DNA of 29,306 bases from JAHRAH01 sp051009015 (GCA_051009015.1 JBPCWZ010000062.1:1-29306), one strand, 5' to 3'. Counted from the stretch's first letter, positions 7,733 through 17,000 are shown. A program made the numbers and translations. Notes: generated by a model from the sequence alone, not told the origin.

Positions 7733-8218
7733 TCATTTTGCCATCGCCGCCGCTATCAGTTGCCCCAGTCGCAGGGCAAAGTCGCTTGCCGTGCCGGGAG
7801 GAAAGGCGTTTTTGTCGCGCGCATACAAAAGCAACAAACCGCAAACTCCCGCGCCTTTTTTTAGCGGCACGCTGTAAGCGGACGGCAAACCGGCGACGGC
7901 ATAACTTTCGTCAATCAATTCCGCCGCGCCGCCGGCAGGCAACTTTGCCGCCCGCCGTTTTGTTGCCGCATCCATCTCGTCGGCGGCGATAATCCGGCAG
8001 CGGGTGATTTTCGGCAATGCGCGCGCCATGGTTTTTTCGGCTTGCGCCCGCCACTGCAAGCCCGGCTTTTTGGCGCTTATCAAAAGCAGGGCGAGTTTGT
8101 GCAGCGCGCCGACAATGGCGTCGTTGTCGCGCGCCGCGGCGAGTTGTTTTTTTGCCTCGCGCACGGAGCGGCGCAACCCGGCTATCTCCGAGGCGCGGAT
8201 GTCCATAATGTCGCTCAT
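7733..8218 (-). CDS. DUF484 family protein (YigA-like)
   Basis: The 161-aa product fits the DUF484 family encoded just upstream of xerC in many gammaproteobacteria. It is predicted to have a coiled N-terminal helix (RASEIAGLRRSVREAKKQLAAARDND) and a GAF-like C-terminal domain (SYAVAGLPSAYSVPLKKGAGVCGLLLLYARDKNAFPPGTASDFALRLGQLIAAAM). The function of the family is not established. The protein is shorter than E. coli YigA (about 235 aa). AAAGGG lies a few bases before the ATG. It opens the operon, divergent from tRNA-Val(GAC). Confidence 0.82.
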   Translation of the reverse strand: MSDIMDIRASEIAGLRRSVREAKKQLAAARDNDAIVGALHKLALLLISAKKPGLQWRAQAEKTMARALPKITRCRIIAADEMDAATKRRAAKLPAGGAAELIDESYAVAGLPSAYSVPLKKGAGVCGLLLLYARDKNAFPPGTASDFALRLGQLIAAAMAK

Positions 8219-8250
8219 CGCCCTTTGCCGTTTTTTGCCGCGCGGTGGTT

Positions 8251-8256
8251 TATAAT
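8251..8256 (+). promoter_or_regulatory. -10 element (TATAAT) before tRNA-Val(GAC)
   Basis: A perfect TATAAT lies 12 bp before the tRNA 5' end. On the other strand the overlapping TTATTATAAA can serve as -10 for the divergent DUF484-xerC operon about 35 bp away. The -35 boxes are weak (TTGCCG-like sequences at 8225 and 8235 are badly spaced). Confidence 0.45.
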
Positions 8257-8268
8257 AACGCCCGGCGC

Positions 8269-8342
8269 AGGCGCGTAGCTCAGCTGGTTAGAGCGTTGCC
8301 TTGACATGGCAGAGGTCACAGGTTCGAGTCCTGTCGCGCCTA
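8269..8342 (+). tRNA. tRNA-Val (anticodon GAC)
   Basis: The acceptor AGGCGCG (8269-8275) pairs with CGCGCCT (8335-8341), with discriminator A8342. The anticodon stem TTGCC/GGCAG encloses TTGACAT, giving anticodon GAC. The D arm GCTCAGCTGGTTAGAGC and T loop GTTCGAGTC are standard and close to E. coli tRNA-Val(GAC). The bases after the discriminator read CCG, so CCA is not fully encoded. The gene ends 3 bp before the stop codon of convergent dctM. Confidence 0.96.
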
Positions 8343-8345
8343 CCG

Positions 8346-9671
8346 CTATTTTCCGTATATCCATTCGGGCAGCCACAAGGCGATTTGCGGGAAGGCGACA
8401 ATCAAGCCCAGCCCTATAAGTTGTATGACCATAAACTGCATCATCCCGTAATAGATATCCTTCAAATCCCACTGCGGCGCGACACCCTTGAGAAAATACG
8501 CCGACAACGCCACCGGCGGCGAAAGCCACGCCGTTTGCAAATTAACCGCTACCAAAATGCCAAACCACACCAGATTAAAACCCAACTGCTCCACCAAAGG
8601 CAGCAGTATCGGCACGATAATCAGCACGATAGGCACCCACTCCAAGGGCCAGCCGAGCAGGAATATAAAAAGCATTATCATCGCCAGTATCAATATCGGC
8701 GGCAAATCCAGCGTCAGCAGTATGTCGGTCAGCATCCCCGGCGTGCCGAGGTTTGAAAACACCGCGCCGAAAAAGTTGGATGCCGCAACCAGAAACAATA
8801 TCAGCACCGATATTTCCAACGTTTTTATCAGCGCGCTTTTCAACTTGGCAAATGTCAGACGCCGGTAAGCCAAAGCCAAAAACAAACCGCCCGCCGCCCC
8901 GCAACCCGCCCCTTCGGTCGGCGTTGCAAAGCCGAACAAAATGCTGCCGAGTGCGGCAAATATCAAACCCGCCGGAGGCACCAAGCCGCCGAAAAACTCG
9001 CGCCAAATATGCTTCTTGTCGGCATTGAGATATTCGTCCGGCGCGGCGGGACCGAGAGACGGATTAAAATAACAGCGCAAAAGCGCATAACCGGCATACA
9101 AAACTGCCATCATAATCCCCGGTATAATGGCGGCGGCGAACAAATCGGTAACCGGCACTTCCAGCACCGGACCCATCACAACCAGCATAATGGACGGCGG
9201 GATGAGAATGCCCAAAGTGCCGCCCGCGGTTATCGTCCCGGCGGAGAGGCGGACATCATACTTCGCCCTTGACATTGTTTTTGCCGCCATAATCCCCAAT
9301 ATGGTAACCGATGCGCCGACAATGCCCGTTGCCGCGCCGAAGATAATCGCCACAAACAATACCGCCAGATACAACGAGCCGCGCAAGCGCGCCAGCATCA
9401 AACGCACCGACTCAAAAAGCCGCTCCATCAAGCCCGCCTCTTCCATCATCACGCCCATAAAAACAAACAGCGGCACCGCCGTCAATGTTTGTTCCAGCAT
9501 TGTGGAGTTAAACTGCAGCGTCATCAGCCAAAACACCGTGTCGCCAAAGCCGATATAGCCAAAGACGATGCCCAAAAAGATGAGCGTGAAGGATATCGGA
9601 AAGCCGACAAAGATGGCAAACAGCATGCAGCCGATAAGCAGCAAGCCGAGGATTTCGTTGCTCACGGCCAT
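8346..9671 (-). CDS. dctM: TRAP transporter large permease (DctM)
   Basis: DctM is the large membrane subunit of tripartite ATP-independent periplasmic transporters, which use a sodium gradient to import substrates delivered by a binding protein. The 441-aa product is almost entirely membrane helices, about 12, and shows family segments VPLFVFMGVMMEEAGLMERLF, GAATGIVGASVTILGIMAAKTMSRAKYD, AGGTLGILIPPSIMLVV and FGFATPTEGAGCGAAGGLFLAL. The start at 9671 has AAAGGGAG directly upstream and overlaps dctQ by 10 bp. It is the last gene of the operon. Confidence 0.95.
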   Translation of the reverse strand: MAVSNEILGLLLIGCMLFAIFVGFPISFTLIFLGIVFGYIGFGDTVFWLMTLQFNSTMLEQTLTAVPLFVFMGVMMEEAGLMERLFESVRLMLARLRGSLYLAVLFVAIIFGAATGIVGASVTILGIMAAKTMSRAKYDVRLSAGTITAGGTLGILIPPSIMLVVMGPVLEVPVTDLFAAAIIPGIMMAVLYAGYALLRCYFNPSLGPAAPDEYLNADKKHIWREFFGGLVPPAGLIFAALGSILFGFATPTEGAGCGAAGGLFLALAYRRLTFAKLKSALIKTLEISVLILFLVAASNFFGAVFSNLGTPGMLTDILLTLDLPPILILAMIMLFIFLLGWPLEWVPIVLIIVPILLPLVEQLGFNLVWFGILVAVNLQTAWLSPPVALSAYFLKGVAPQWDLKDIYYGMMQFMVIQLIGLGLIVAFPQIALWLPEWIYGK

Positions 9672-10273
9672 CTCCCTTTCCACGCGGCATAAAGCGACTT
9701 CAACAACTCGGAAACGCCCTGCAAAAGCAAAAGCAAAGCCCCGACCGGCATAGTAGTGCGCGCCGGCGCGACCAGCGGTCGCCATGCGGTATCGTCCAGC
9801 CGCTCCGACCTTTGCCATGCCTCAACGGCATATTCCGCCGAGAAGACAAAAAATAAGCCGATGCCGGGAAAAAACAGCAGAATGTAAAGAGTAGCGTCAA
9901 TCAGCCCCTGCTTGCGCGGCGCCAAATGGCGGTAGATAAAATCGGCGCGGATATGCACCCCGCGCATTAGCGCATAACCGGCGCCGAGCATAAACATCGC
10001 GCCGTAAAGCATGCGGCTGATATCAAAAGCCCACAAAGTCGGCGCGGTAAAAACATAGCGAACGAATATTTCATAAACCATCGCCGCGAATATCGGCAGC
10101 GTCAGCCAGCAAACAACCGCCCCGGCATAACGCGACAGGCAATCCAGCCGCGTGATGACAAAAGCCATCCACGGCGGCATGTCATCGGGCATCGCCCCGC
10201 CGGTTTTGCGCTCGGCGATTAACTCGTCGACAAGTTCAACGGGTTGGTCGACGGTTTTGTTGTCATCGTTCAT
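9662..10273 (-). CDS. dctQ: TRAP transporter small permease (DctQ)
   Basis: The 203-aa product is the four-helix small membrane subunit that pairs with DctM. Helices are near 48-72 (GAVVCWLTLPIFAAMVYEIFVRYVF), 84-106, 125-150 and 170-190. The segments YEIFVRYVFTAPTLWAFDISRMLYGAMFMLGAGYALMRGVHIRAD are typical of the family. The ATG overlaps the stop of the upstream NERD gene as ATGA, so its translation depends on that gene. The N-terminal extension before the first helix is long for a DctQ. An internal ATG at 10192 would give a more usual length. Confidence 0.92.
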   Translation of the reverse strand: MNDDNKTVDQPVELVDELIAERKTGGAMPDDMPPWMAFVITRLDCLSRYAGAVVCWLTLPIFAAMVYEIFVRYVFTAPTLWAFDISRMLYGAMFMLGAGYALMRGVHIRADFIYRHLAPRKQGLIDATLYILLFFPGIGLFFVFSAEYAVEAWQRSERLDDTAWRPLVAPARTTMPVGALLLLLQGVSELLKSLYAAWKGRWP

Positions 10274-11043
10274 TGTATGTTAATAATATACCTGCATTTG
10301 GGATATGAAGTGCATCCCCAGAATTTGGAACCGGAACGCGCTCCCTTTCCCGCCGTGCGCATAACAAGCGCGGCACCGCACTTCGGGCAAGGTTGCGTCG
10401 ACTTTTCGTCATTAGTTTCTTTTGCGGCGTGAATTTCTTTCGCGGGCGCACGGCGCGCGGCGGATGCCGGAGGGCGCGCGTGCCGCTCTTCCAATGAACG
10501 CAAATGTGCTCTGTGATTGAGCGTAGGGTCTTCCTTAAGCCCATGCAGTTTTCCACATATCTCCCACACTTGCTCGGCAGAAAGCCGGGGCGTTTGGAAA
10601 TTCTTGATATATTTTATCAACCCCCGATTCATAACATTTTCGGGCATCTCCGTTTTGAAAACGCACTCGTCGGGGACAAAAAACACCACGGACTCAAATG
10701 CCGACTCGGGCAAGCCCAAAAACCCCGACAGACATTTAATATGCCGGTAGTTTTGGCGAAGCGGGTTTTGGAATCGGAATTTCTTGCCTCCGGTAAGCGA
10801 TTGTGTCCACTGCTTGTCTCGCTCGGAGCCGAATATCCAGCCCTTCATGTTTTTCGTTTCCACGACAAACACAGCGTAGCGGGAGACCACAATGTGGTCA
10901 ATTTGCGTCGTTTCGCCACCTTCATCGGGGACGATGGTGTCGTGAAAGCGAGGGTATTCCTCCTTGTCAAGTGCCAGCCAGAGGGCGAATTGCGGGAGTT
11001 TTTCCCCAAGCCAGCCCTTAACGGAACTCTTGATGGTATTCAT
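10270..11043 (-). CDS. NERD nuclease-like domain protein with C-terminal topoisomerase-type zinc ribbon
   Basis: The 257-aa product has an N-terminal NERD domain (about 8-125) of the PD-(D/E)XK-like fold: WLGEKLP, TQIDHIVVSRYAVFVVETKN with Asp49, Glu62 and Lys64 as the putative nuclease residues, then GWIFGSERDKQWTQ. A charged linker (about 190-218) leads to a zinc ribbon, CPKCGAALVMR...FWGCTSYPKCR, of the bacterial topoisomerase I C-terminal type with four Cys. NERD-zinc ribbon proteins are widespread, often accessory, and presumed to act on DNA. The position is odd: it sits between dctP and dctQ of a TRAP operon, after the dctP terminator, and its stop overlaps the dctQ start by 4 bp. Confidence 0.88.
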   Translation of the reverse strand: MNTIKSSVKGWLGEKLPQFALWLALDKEEYPRFHDTIVPDEGGETTQIDHIVVSRYAVFVVETKNMKGWIFGSERDKQWTQSLTGGKKFRFQNPLRQNYRHIKCLSGFLGLPESAFESVVFFVPDECVFKTEMPENVMNRGLIKYIKNFQTPRLSAEQVWEICGKLHGLKEDPTLNHRAHLRSLEERHARPPASAARRAPAKEIHAAKETNDEKSTQPCPKCGAALVMRTAGKGARSGSKFWGCTSYPKCRYIINIQ

Positions 11044-11049
11044 ACCTGC

Positions 11050-11097
11050 AAAAAAAGAACCGCCGCGAAAACCTGCAGATTGCAGTTTTCGCGGCGG
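11050..11097 (-). terminator. Rho-independent terminator behind dctP
   Basis: CCGCCGCGAAAAC (11060-11072) pairs with its exact complement at 11085-11097. The stem continues for four more pairs past a bulged C and closes on a 3-nt loop. On the minus strand the hairpin is followed by TTCTTTTTTT. It lies between the dctP stop and the NERD start. It should give abundant binding-protein mRNA and lower readthrough into NERD-dctQ-dctM. Confidence 0.85.
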
Positions 11098-11115
11098 ATG
11101 GTTGGCGCCCTGAGA

Positions 11116-12216
11116 TTACTTCAGGGTGTCGGCGTATGCCTTGCCCAAACTGGCATTTGATGCTTGCGCGCCTGCCCAAAAAGGCACGGCAACATCGGCA
11201 AAATCGCGCATGGAACTCCACACTTCCAAAAAGAAAGCGTTTTCCTGCTTGTTTTTGTCGAGCAGTTTGCCCGCCGCCGCCATAAACTGCGGGAAGTAAT
11301 CCGCGGGCGTGTCGTGCAAAATGACGCCGTGATTTTCGGTCAAATCTTTCAGCGCTTTGCCGTTTTCATAAATGCGGTAAGCCAAAGAGCGCATCAACGA
11401 TGCATCAGCGGCGACTTCCATCGCTTTTTGTTGCGTTGGCGTCAGTTTGTTCCACACATCCTTGTTGATATACAAGTCGGCATTGACGATATTTTGGTGC
11501 AGCCCTTGCAGGTAGTAGTGCTTAAGCACTTTCTGAAAGCCAAAAACGCTGTCCGGTTTCGGGCAGCACCATTCGGCGGCGTCTATCGTGCCTTTTTCCA
11601 GCGCCGGCAGAATGTCGCCGCCGCCCATGGCAACTGCGGCAATGCCCAACTCGCTGTAAGTTTGCCCGGGAATGCCCGGCGGCGCGCGATAGCGGTATTT
11701 GCGAAAGTCGTCCATGCTCTTGATGGGCTCTTTGAACCACCCGAGCGCTTCGGGACCAACCGGCTGCAGCATCAATCCCTTGACATTGACACCCATCTCA
11801 ACCCACAACTGGTCGTACAACTCCTTGCCGCCGCCAAACATATACCACGATATCCACGCGATATTGTCCAGCCCCAAACCGGCACCGGCAGTCGGCGAGC
11901 CAAAGAGCGCGGCGGCGGGATGCTTGCCCGACCAGTAATGCGTCCAGGCAAAGCCGCCTTCTATCAGCCCTTTGTCGACGGCATCCAGCGTTTCCTTGAC
12001 GCCGACAACGGCGCCGGCGGGAAGCACTTCAATCTCCACCTCGCCCTGCGTGAGCGCGCGGACATTGTCGGCAAAATCTTTGAGCATCGTCACTTCGTCG
12101 GCTTTGGACGGAATGACCGATTGGACGCGAATGACGGTCTTTGCCGATGCCTGCCCGCTGAGGGCAAGCGCCAGCGCCATCATCGCGGCAAAAACGGGTT
12201 TTGTGGGAATTTTCAT
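11116..12216 (-). CDS. dctP: TRAP transporter substrate-binding protein (DctP family)
   Basis: This is the periplasmic solute receptor of the TRAP system. The 366-aa product has a signal peptide of about 25 residues (cut after ASA), then KTVIRVQSVIPSKADEVTMLKDFADNV. Family features include YRAPPGIPGQTYSELGIAAVAMGGGDILPALEKGTIDAAEW, where Arg in the RYRAPP segment would contact the substrate carboxylate. The GGDILPALEKGTIDAAEW stretch resembles the 2-keto acid-binding TakP branch, but I would not name the substrate. The start at 12216 has GGAG about 9 bp upstream, and an ATG at 12261 is rejected because it precedes the signal peptide. A good promoter lies upstream. Confidence 0.93.
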   Translation of the reverse strand: MKIPTKPVFAAMMALALALSGQASAKTVIRVQSVIPSKADEVTMLKDFADNVRALTQGEVEIEVLPAGAVVGVKETLDAVDKGLIEGGFAWTHYWSGKHPAAALFGSPTAGAGLGLDNIAWISWYMFGGGKELYDQLWVEMGVNVKGLMLQPVGPEALGWFKEPIKSMDDFRKYRYRAPPGIPGQTYSELGIAAVAMGGGDILPALEKGTIDAAEWCCPKPDSVFGFQKVLKHYYLQGLHQNIVNADLYINKDVWNKLTPTQQKAMEVAADASLMRSLAYRIYENGKALKDLTENHGVILHDTPADYFPQFMAAAGKLLDKNKQENAFFLEVWSSMRDFADVAVPFWAGAQASNASLGKAYADTLK

Positions 12217-12275
12217 GGTTTGGTTCTCCGGTGTGGAAAGTGTATTTGCGGGAAAAAGCATCCCCGCCCGATTAC

Positions 12276-12303
12276 TTTATACCACACTTTTGCCGATTTG
12301 CAA
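12276..12303 (-). promoter_or_regulatory. Sigma70-type promoter of dctP
   Basis: On the minus strand TTGCAA (12303-12298), a 16-bp spacer and TATAAA (12281-12276) form a near-consensus promoter. It is about 60 bp upstream of the dctP ATG, leaving room for a leader of about 50 nt. It lies in the divergent dctP-iscS spacer. I saw no comparably good promoter facing iscS. Confidence 0.65.
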
Positions 12304-12409
12304 CTTTTTGCGGCTATTTGCCGCACCGCCGTGCTATTTTTGTTTTGGCGGCGGCGGGAGTAGAATGCCAAAAAATACACTTGCGCTTATGGCGGGGAGA
12401 AACACACCA

Positions 12410-13624
12410 ATGAAAAAACCGGTTTACTTTGACTATTCGGCGACGACGCCCGCAGACCCGCGCGTTGCCGCCATCATGACCCAATACCTGACGCACGACG
12501 GCGTCTTCGGCAATCCGGCATCGCGCTCGCATGCTTTCGGCTGGGAAGCCGAAAAAGCGGTGGAAGACGCCCGCGCCAATGTCGCCGCCGTGATAAAAGC
12601 CGACCCGCGCGAGATTATCTGGACATCCGGCGCGACCGAAGCCAACAATCTGGCACTGAAAGGCGCGGCAAACTTCTACCGCAAAAAAGGCAACCGCATC
12701 GTAACCGTCAAAACCGAGCACAAAGCGGTGCTTGACACCGTGCGCGAGTTGGAGCGCGAAGGTTTCGCCGCGACCTATCTGGACACCGAAGAAAACGGCA
12801 TGCTGGATATGGCGAAGTTTGAAGCGGCATTGGGCGATGATGTTTCGGTGGTATCGGTAATGTGGGTCAATAACGAAATCGGCGTTGTGCAACCTCTGGC
12901 GCAAATCGGCGCGATATGCCGCGCGCGCGGCATAGTGTTTCATGTTGATGCGGCGCAGGCGGTCGGCAAAGTGCCGATGGATGTCAATGCCGCCAATATT
13001 GACCTGATGTCAATGTCGGCGCACAAGTGCTATGGTCCCAAAGGAATGGGCGCTTTGTATGTGCGCCGCAAGCCGCGGGTGCGCCTGAACGCCCAAATCC
13101 ACGGCGGCGGGCACGAGCGCGGCTTGCGCTCCGGCACATTGCCGACTCATCAGATAGTGGGAATGGGCGAGGCATTCCGCATCGCCGAAGAAGAAAGGGA
13201 AGCCGAATACGCCCGCACCGTCAAACTGCGCGACAAGTTGCTGGCGGGCGTGCAAGAGATGGAAGAAGTGTATGTCAATGGCGACTTACAAAACCGCGTC
13301 CCGCACAACCTCAACATATCATTTAATTTTGTTGAAGGCGAATCGCTGATAATGGCGATAAAAGATGTCGCAGTATCATCCGGCTCCGCCTGCACTTCGG
13401 CATCTTTGGAACCGTCCTATGTTTTGCGCGCGCTGGGACGCAACGACGAGTTGGCACACTCCTCCATCCGCTTTTCCATCGGCAGGTTCACCACCGAAGC
13501 GGACATAGATTTCGTAGTGCAACTACTGCACAACAAAATAGCCAAGTTGCGCGACTTGTCGCCCCTGTGGGAGATGCACAAAGAAGGCATAGACCTGAAC
13601 ACCGTGGAATGGGCGGCGCATTAA
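12410..13624 (+). CDS. iscS: Cysteine desulfurase IscS
   Basis: IscS removes sulfur from cysteine for Fe-S cluster assembly, tRNA thiolation and other pathways. The 404-aa product has the same length as E. coli IscS and the same key positions: PLP Lys206 in MSAHKCYGPKG and catalytic Cys328 in SSGSACTSASLEPS. The tail LSPLWEMHKEGIDLNTVEWAAH matches the family terminus that contacts IscU. A GGGGAGA Shine-Dalgarno sits about 11 bp before the ATG. An in-frame ATG at 12365 is less likely. No iscR precedes it and no iscU or iscA follows. Its stop overlaps the next ORF by 16 bp, so it heads a transcript that continues into defence-like genes. Confidence 0.95.
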   Translation: MKKPVYFDYSATTPADPRVAAIMTQYLTHDGVFGNPASRSHAFGWEAEKAVEDARANVAAVIKADPREIIWTSGATEANNLALKGAANFYRKKGNRIVTVKTEHKAVLDTVRELEREGFAATYLDTEENGMLDMAKFEAALGDDVSVVSVMWVNNEIGVVQPLAQIGAICRARGIVFHVDAAQAVGKVPMDVNAANIDLMSMSAHKCYGPKGMGALYVRRKPRVRLNAQIHGGGHERGLRSGTLPTHQIVGMGEAFRIAEEEREAEYARTVKLRDKLLAGVQEMEEVYVNGDLQNRVPHNLNISFNFVEGESLIMAIKDVAVSSGSACTSASLEPSYVLRALGRNDELAHSSIRFSIGRFTTEADIDFVVQLLHNKIAKLRDLSPLWEMHKEGIDLNTVEWAAH

Positions 13625-14004
13625 AACGCAAAAAAGTTATTATCGCCGTCGCCGAGAAAGCGGCGGCGTTAATAAAAAGCGGTTGGACGCGCGGCGCGGA
13701 AGCACGCGATACCCGCCGTCAAGCAGTGTTCGCATCATCAGCAGATGCCAAATGCTTTTGCGCGATAGGCGCACTGTTGCGTGCGATGACTGACTGCGGC
13801 GCATACGACCGCAACTATCACGCCTATGACGAAATACGGCACCGCTACGCCGATAAGATAGGCGCGGAAATAGTGACACACAACGACAAGGTCGCACGCC
13901 ACAAATCGCATGTTATAGCGGTTTTCACAGCAATCGCCGCCGACATTCGCACCGAGTTGGAAACGCCGCGCTCGGCGAAGTGTTGCAAAAGCGGACGGCA
14001 TTAA
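13609..14004 (+). CDS. Small DUF6197-like protein of unknown function
   Basis: The 131-aa product resembles the DUF6197 group, in which a tryptophan-glycine motif (here GWTRGAEARD), a Cys-rich FCAIGALLRA segment and a later ND-containing helix (IVTHNDKVARHKSHVIAVFTAIAADI) recur. This match is from memory of the pattern and is tentative. The function of that group is unknown and members occur in bacteria and phages. The ATG at 13609 overlaps the iscS stop by 16 bp. A GTG at 13567 would start further upstream in frame but lies deep within iscS. Its stop is 1 bp before the helicase ATG, so it is translationally linked to the methyltransferase cassette. Confidence 0.7.
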   Translation: MGGALKRKKVIIAVAEKAAALIKSGWTRGAEARDTRRQAVFASSADAKCFCAIGALLRAMTDCGAYDRNYHAYDEIRHRYADKIGAEIVTHNDKVARHKSHVIAVFTAIAADIRTELETPRSAKCCKSGRH

Positions 14005-14005
14005 G

Positions 14006-17000
14006 ATGACTGGCAAACCGATACTGGACAACCGCGCCGATGGCGGCAAAGCCGGCGACTTTTTGCGAAAAGCCATCACCCCCGGCTCACAAGTGCGGGC
14101 GGTATCGGCATATTTTTCCATTTATGCCCACCACGAATTGCGGGATGAATTGGATGCCGCCTCTGACTTCCGTTTTTTGTTTGGCGACCCGGCATCCGTC
14201 GCCGTCAAAACCCACGATGACGCCGTAAAACCTTTCATCCTCGGCGAGGATGGCAACATCGCGCCGCATTATAATTTGAGGCAAAAATACGCCGCCCAAG
14301 AATGCGCACGGTGGTTGCAAAAAGAATCCGTACAAGTGCGCACGCTCAAAGAAGGGCTTTTGCACGGCAAAATGTATATGACCGACATGCCAAACGGCGC
14401 AAGCGCAGCATTTTGCGGCAGTTCAAACTTCACCGCCCGCGGTTTGGGCTTTGCGCCCGGCGGCGGCAATTGGGAGTTAAACATAACCGCCGACGACAAA
14501 ACCCGCGCCGCCCTGCGCGAGTGGTTTGATATTTTGTGGAAAAGCGGCAAAGTGTGCGATGCCAAAGAGCAAATGCTGGAAGCATTAAGTCAATTGGGGA
14601 AAAATCAAAGCCCGGCGTTTATCTACTATCTGACACTCTACCGCTTATTCAAGGAAGAACTGGAAGCGGCGCAGCAACAGGAAAGCGATTTGAGCCTGAA
14701 AGATTCGCAAATATGGCAAATGTTATACCGGTTTCAGAAAGACGCCGTAAGCGGCATTATCCGGCGGCTTGCGCGTCATCGCGTTTGCATCCTCGCCGAC
14801 AGCGTGGGGCTTGGCAAAACCTACACGGCATTGGCGGTTATGAAGCATTATGAAAAATCAGACATTCTTGTTTTGTGCCCGAAGCGGCTGGAACAAAACT
14901 GGAAGCAGTTTTCATTTACCCACAAAAACAACCCGCTGGCGGGCGACAGATTAAGGTATGAAATTCGCGCCCACACCGACTTGGGAAGCAACAACAAAAA
15001 AAACAAGGACTTTGCATGGGACAGGTTTAACCTTGTCGTCATTGACGAGTCGCATTATTTTCGCAACTCTACCGGCGAGAGATACAAACAACTGCGGGCG
15101 GCGCTGGACCAATCCAATGCCAGAGTGCTGATGCTTTCGGCGACGCCGATAAACACATCGCTCAAAGACCTGCGCAACCAAATATGGCTGGGCGCGGCGG
15201 ACAATGCTTTCAATCGCGATATGAATATCGGCAGCGTGGAGCAACTTGCCACCGTATCACAGCGGGCTTTTGTGGAATGGACAAAGTCCGGCGCGCGCGA
15301 CAAAAACGCGCTGATAGAGTCCATGCCCGGCAATTTTCTAAAACTGATGGATGCGGTTACCGTCGCCCGTTCGCGCTCGCTCATCAAAAAGGTTTATACC
15401 GCCGAAGACGGCGGCAAGTTGGATTTTCCCAAACTGGGGGAAACCCAAACACTGAGTATGCCGACCGACACCGAAGGCGAACTTGTTTATGCCGACATAC
15501 ACCGGCGCATCGGCGAGTTTGGCTTGTCAATCTATTCCCCTTCCGACTACCTGCTCCGGGAGGACGAAAATGACAAGAAGCACTTGGTGGACAATTTTAC
15601 GCAACAAGACCGCGAGCATTATCTCATCGGCATGATGCGCGTTAACTTTCTCAAGCGGCTGGAAAGTTCCCCTTATGCTTTTTGCCAAACGCTCGGGCGG
15701 ACGATTGACAAAATCGCCAAAACCGAAGAAGACATTGCCCGCTTTCTTCAAAAAAAAGCATCCATTATCCGCGAACAGACAACGATTCCCGGCACCGGCA
15801 AGGAATCGCAACCTTCGCTAAACAACCGGGCGACCGACACTGCCGACAGCATCCCCGAAGAAGAAGACATGGAAGATATGGGGGAAGATGAAAATTGGAC
15901 GGTTGGCAAGAAAAAGATTTATAATTTTGAGGAACTGCGGCTGAACGAATGGCTGGAAGACCTGCAAAAAGACCGCAAGACGCTGAAAGGGTTATTGGAA
16001 ACCGCAAAGCGCGTTGAGCCAAAGCGCGATGCCAAACTTGCCAAACTTAAGGAGTTGCTGCGCGACAAAATCCAAAACCCGACAACAAACAAAGACGGCG
16101 GCGAAAACCGCAAGGCGTTGCTTTTTACTTCCTACGCCGACACGGCGCAATATGTTTATGACGAACTCAAACCGCTGGCGGCGGAACTCGGCGTTGCCAT
16201 TGCACTGGTCGTTGGTAGCGGCGACAATGACACCACGGCAAAAGGTTCCCATAAAAACTACGGCGACATTTTGCACGACTTCTCGCCGCGCGGGCAAAAG
16301 CCACACGGCGAAGAGATAACCATTCTCATCGCAACCGACTGCGTATCGGAGGGGCAGAATCTGCAAGATTGCGATTATGTCATCAACTACGATATCCATT
16401 GGAATCCGGTGCGCATTGTCCAGCGTTTCGGGCGCATAGACCGCATTGGTAGCAAAGCGGAGCGGATACGAATGGCAAACTTCTGGCCCGCCATTGATTT
16501 GAACAAATACCTGAATCTGAAACATCGCGTGGAAGCGCGGATGGCGCTTGTGGAAATAGGCGGAAGCGGCACGACCACGGGCGAAAAAGAAGAAGCGACC
16601 AAACTGCTGGAATTTCGCAACAAACAACTGCTGGATTTGTATAACAACAACATTGACGCCGATGCCATAGACGCAGACGGCGTTGGCGTGAGCGACTTTA
16701 CGCTGGCAGATTTTTTGGCGGAGTTGCTTGCTTATTTGCAAAATGACAAATACAAGTTTGACAATGCGCCCAATGGGCTTTGCGCGGTTGTTGCCGCCGA
16801 GCCGGATAAAAATGCGCATGCCGGGGTTATCTTTTGTTTGTGCCACAAAGACGCGCCGGCGGCGGATGGCGAGCGGCGCAAGGATAACCGCCTGCATCCG
16901 TATTATCTGGTTTATGTGCGCGATGACGGGCGGATGCATTATTCGCACACTTCCGCCATTCGTTCTTTGCGGCTTTTTGGCGAGTTGTGCCGCGGCAAAA

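Noticed and set aside
11164..12363. Open frame of 399 codons on the plus strand opposite dctP
   Set aside because: It is the shadow of a clear TRAP binding protein with signal peptide, and it has no recognisable domain.
12410..13624. IscS neighbour as DndA of a phosphorothioation (Dnd) system, given the restriction-like genes next to it
   Set aside because: No DndB-E or SspB-D homologue follows, and the protein has the exact length, Cys328 position and C-terminal tail of housekeeping IscS.
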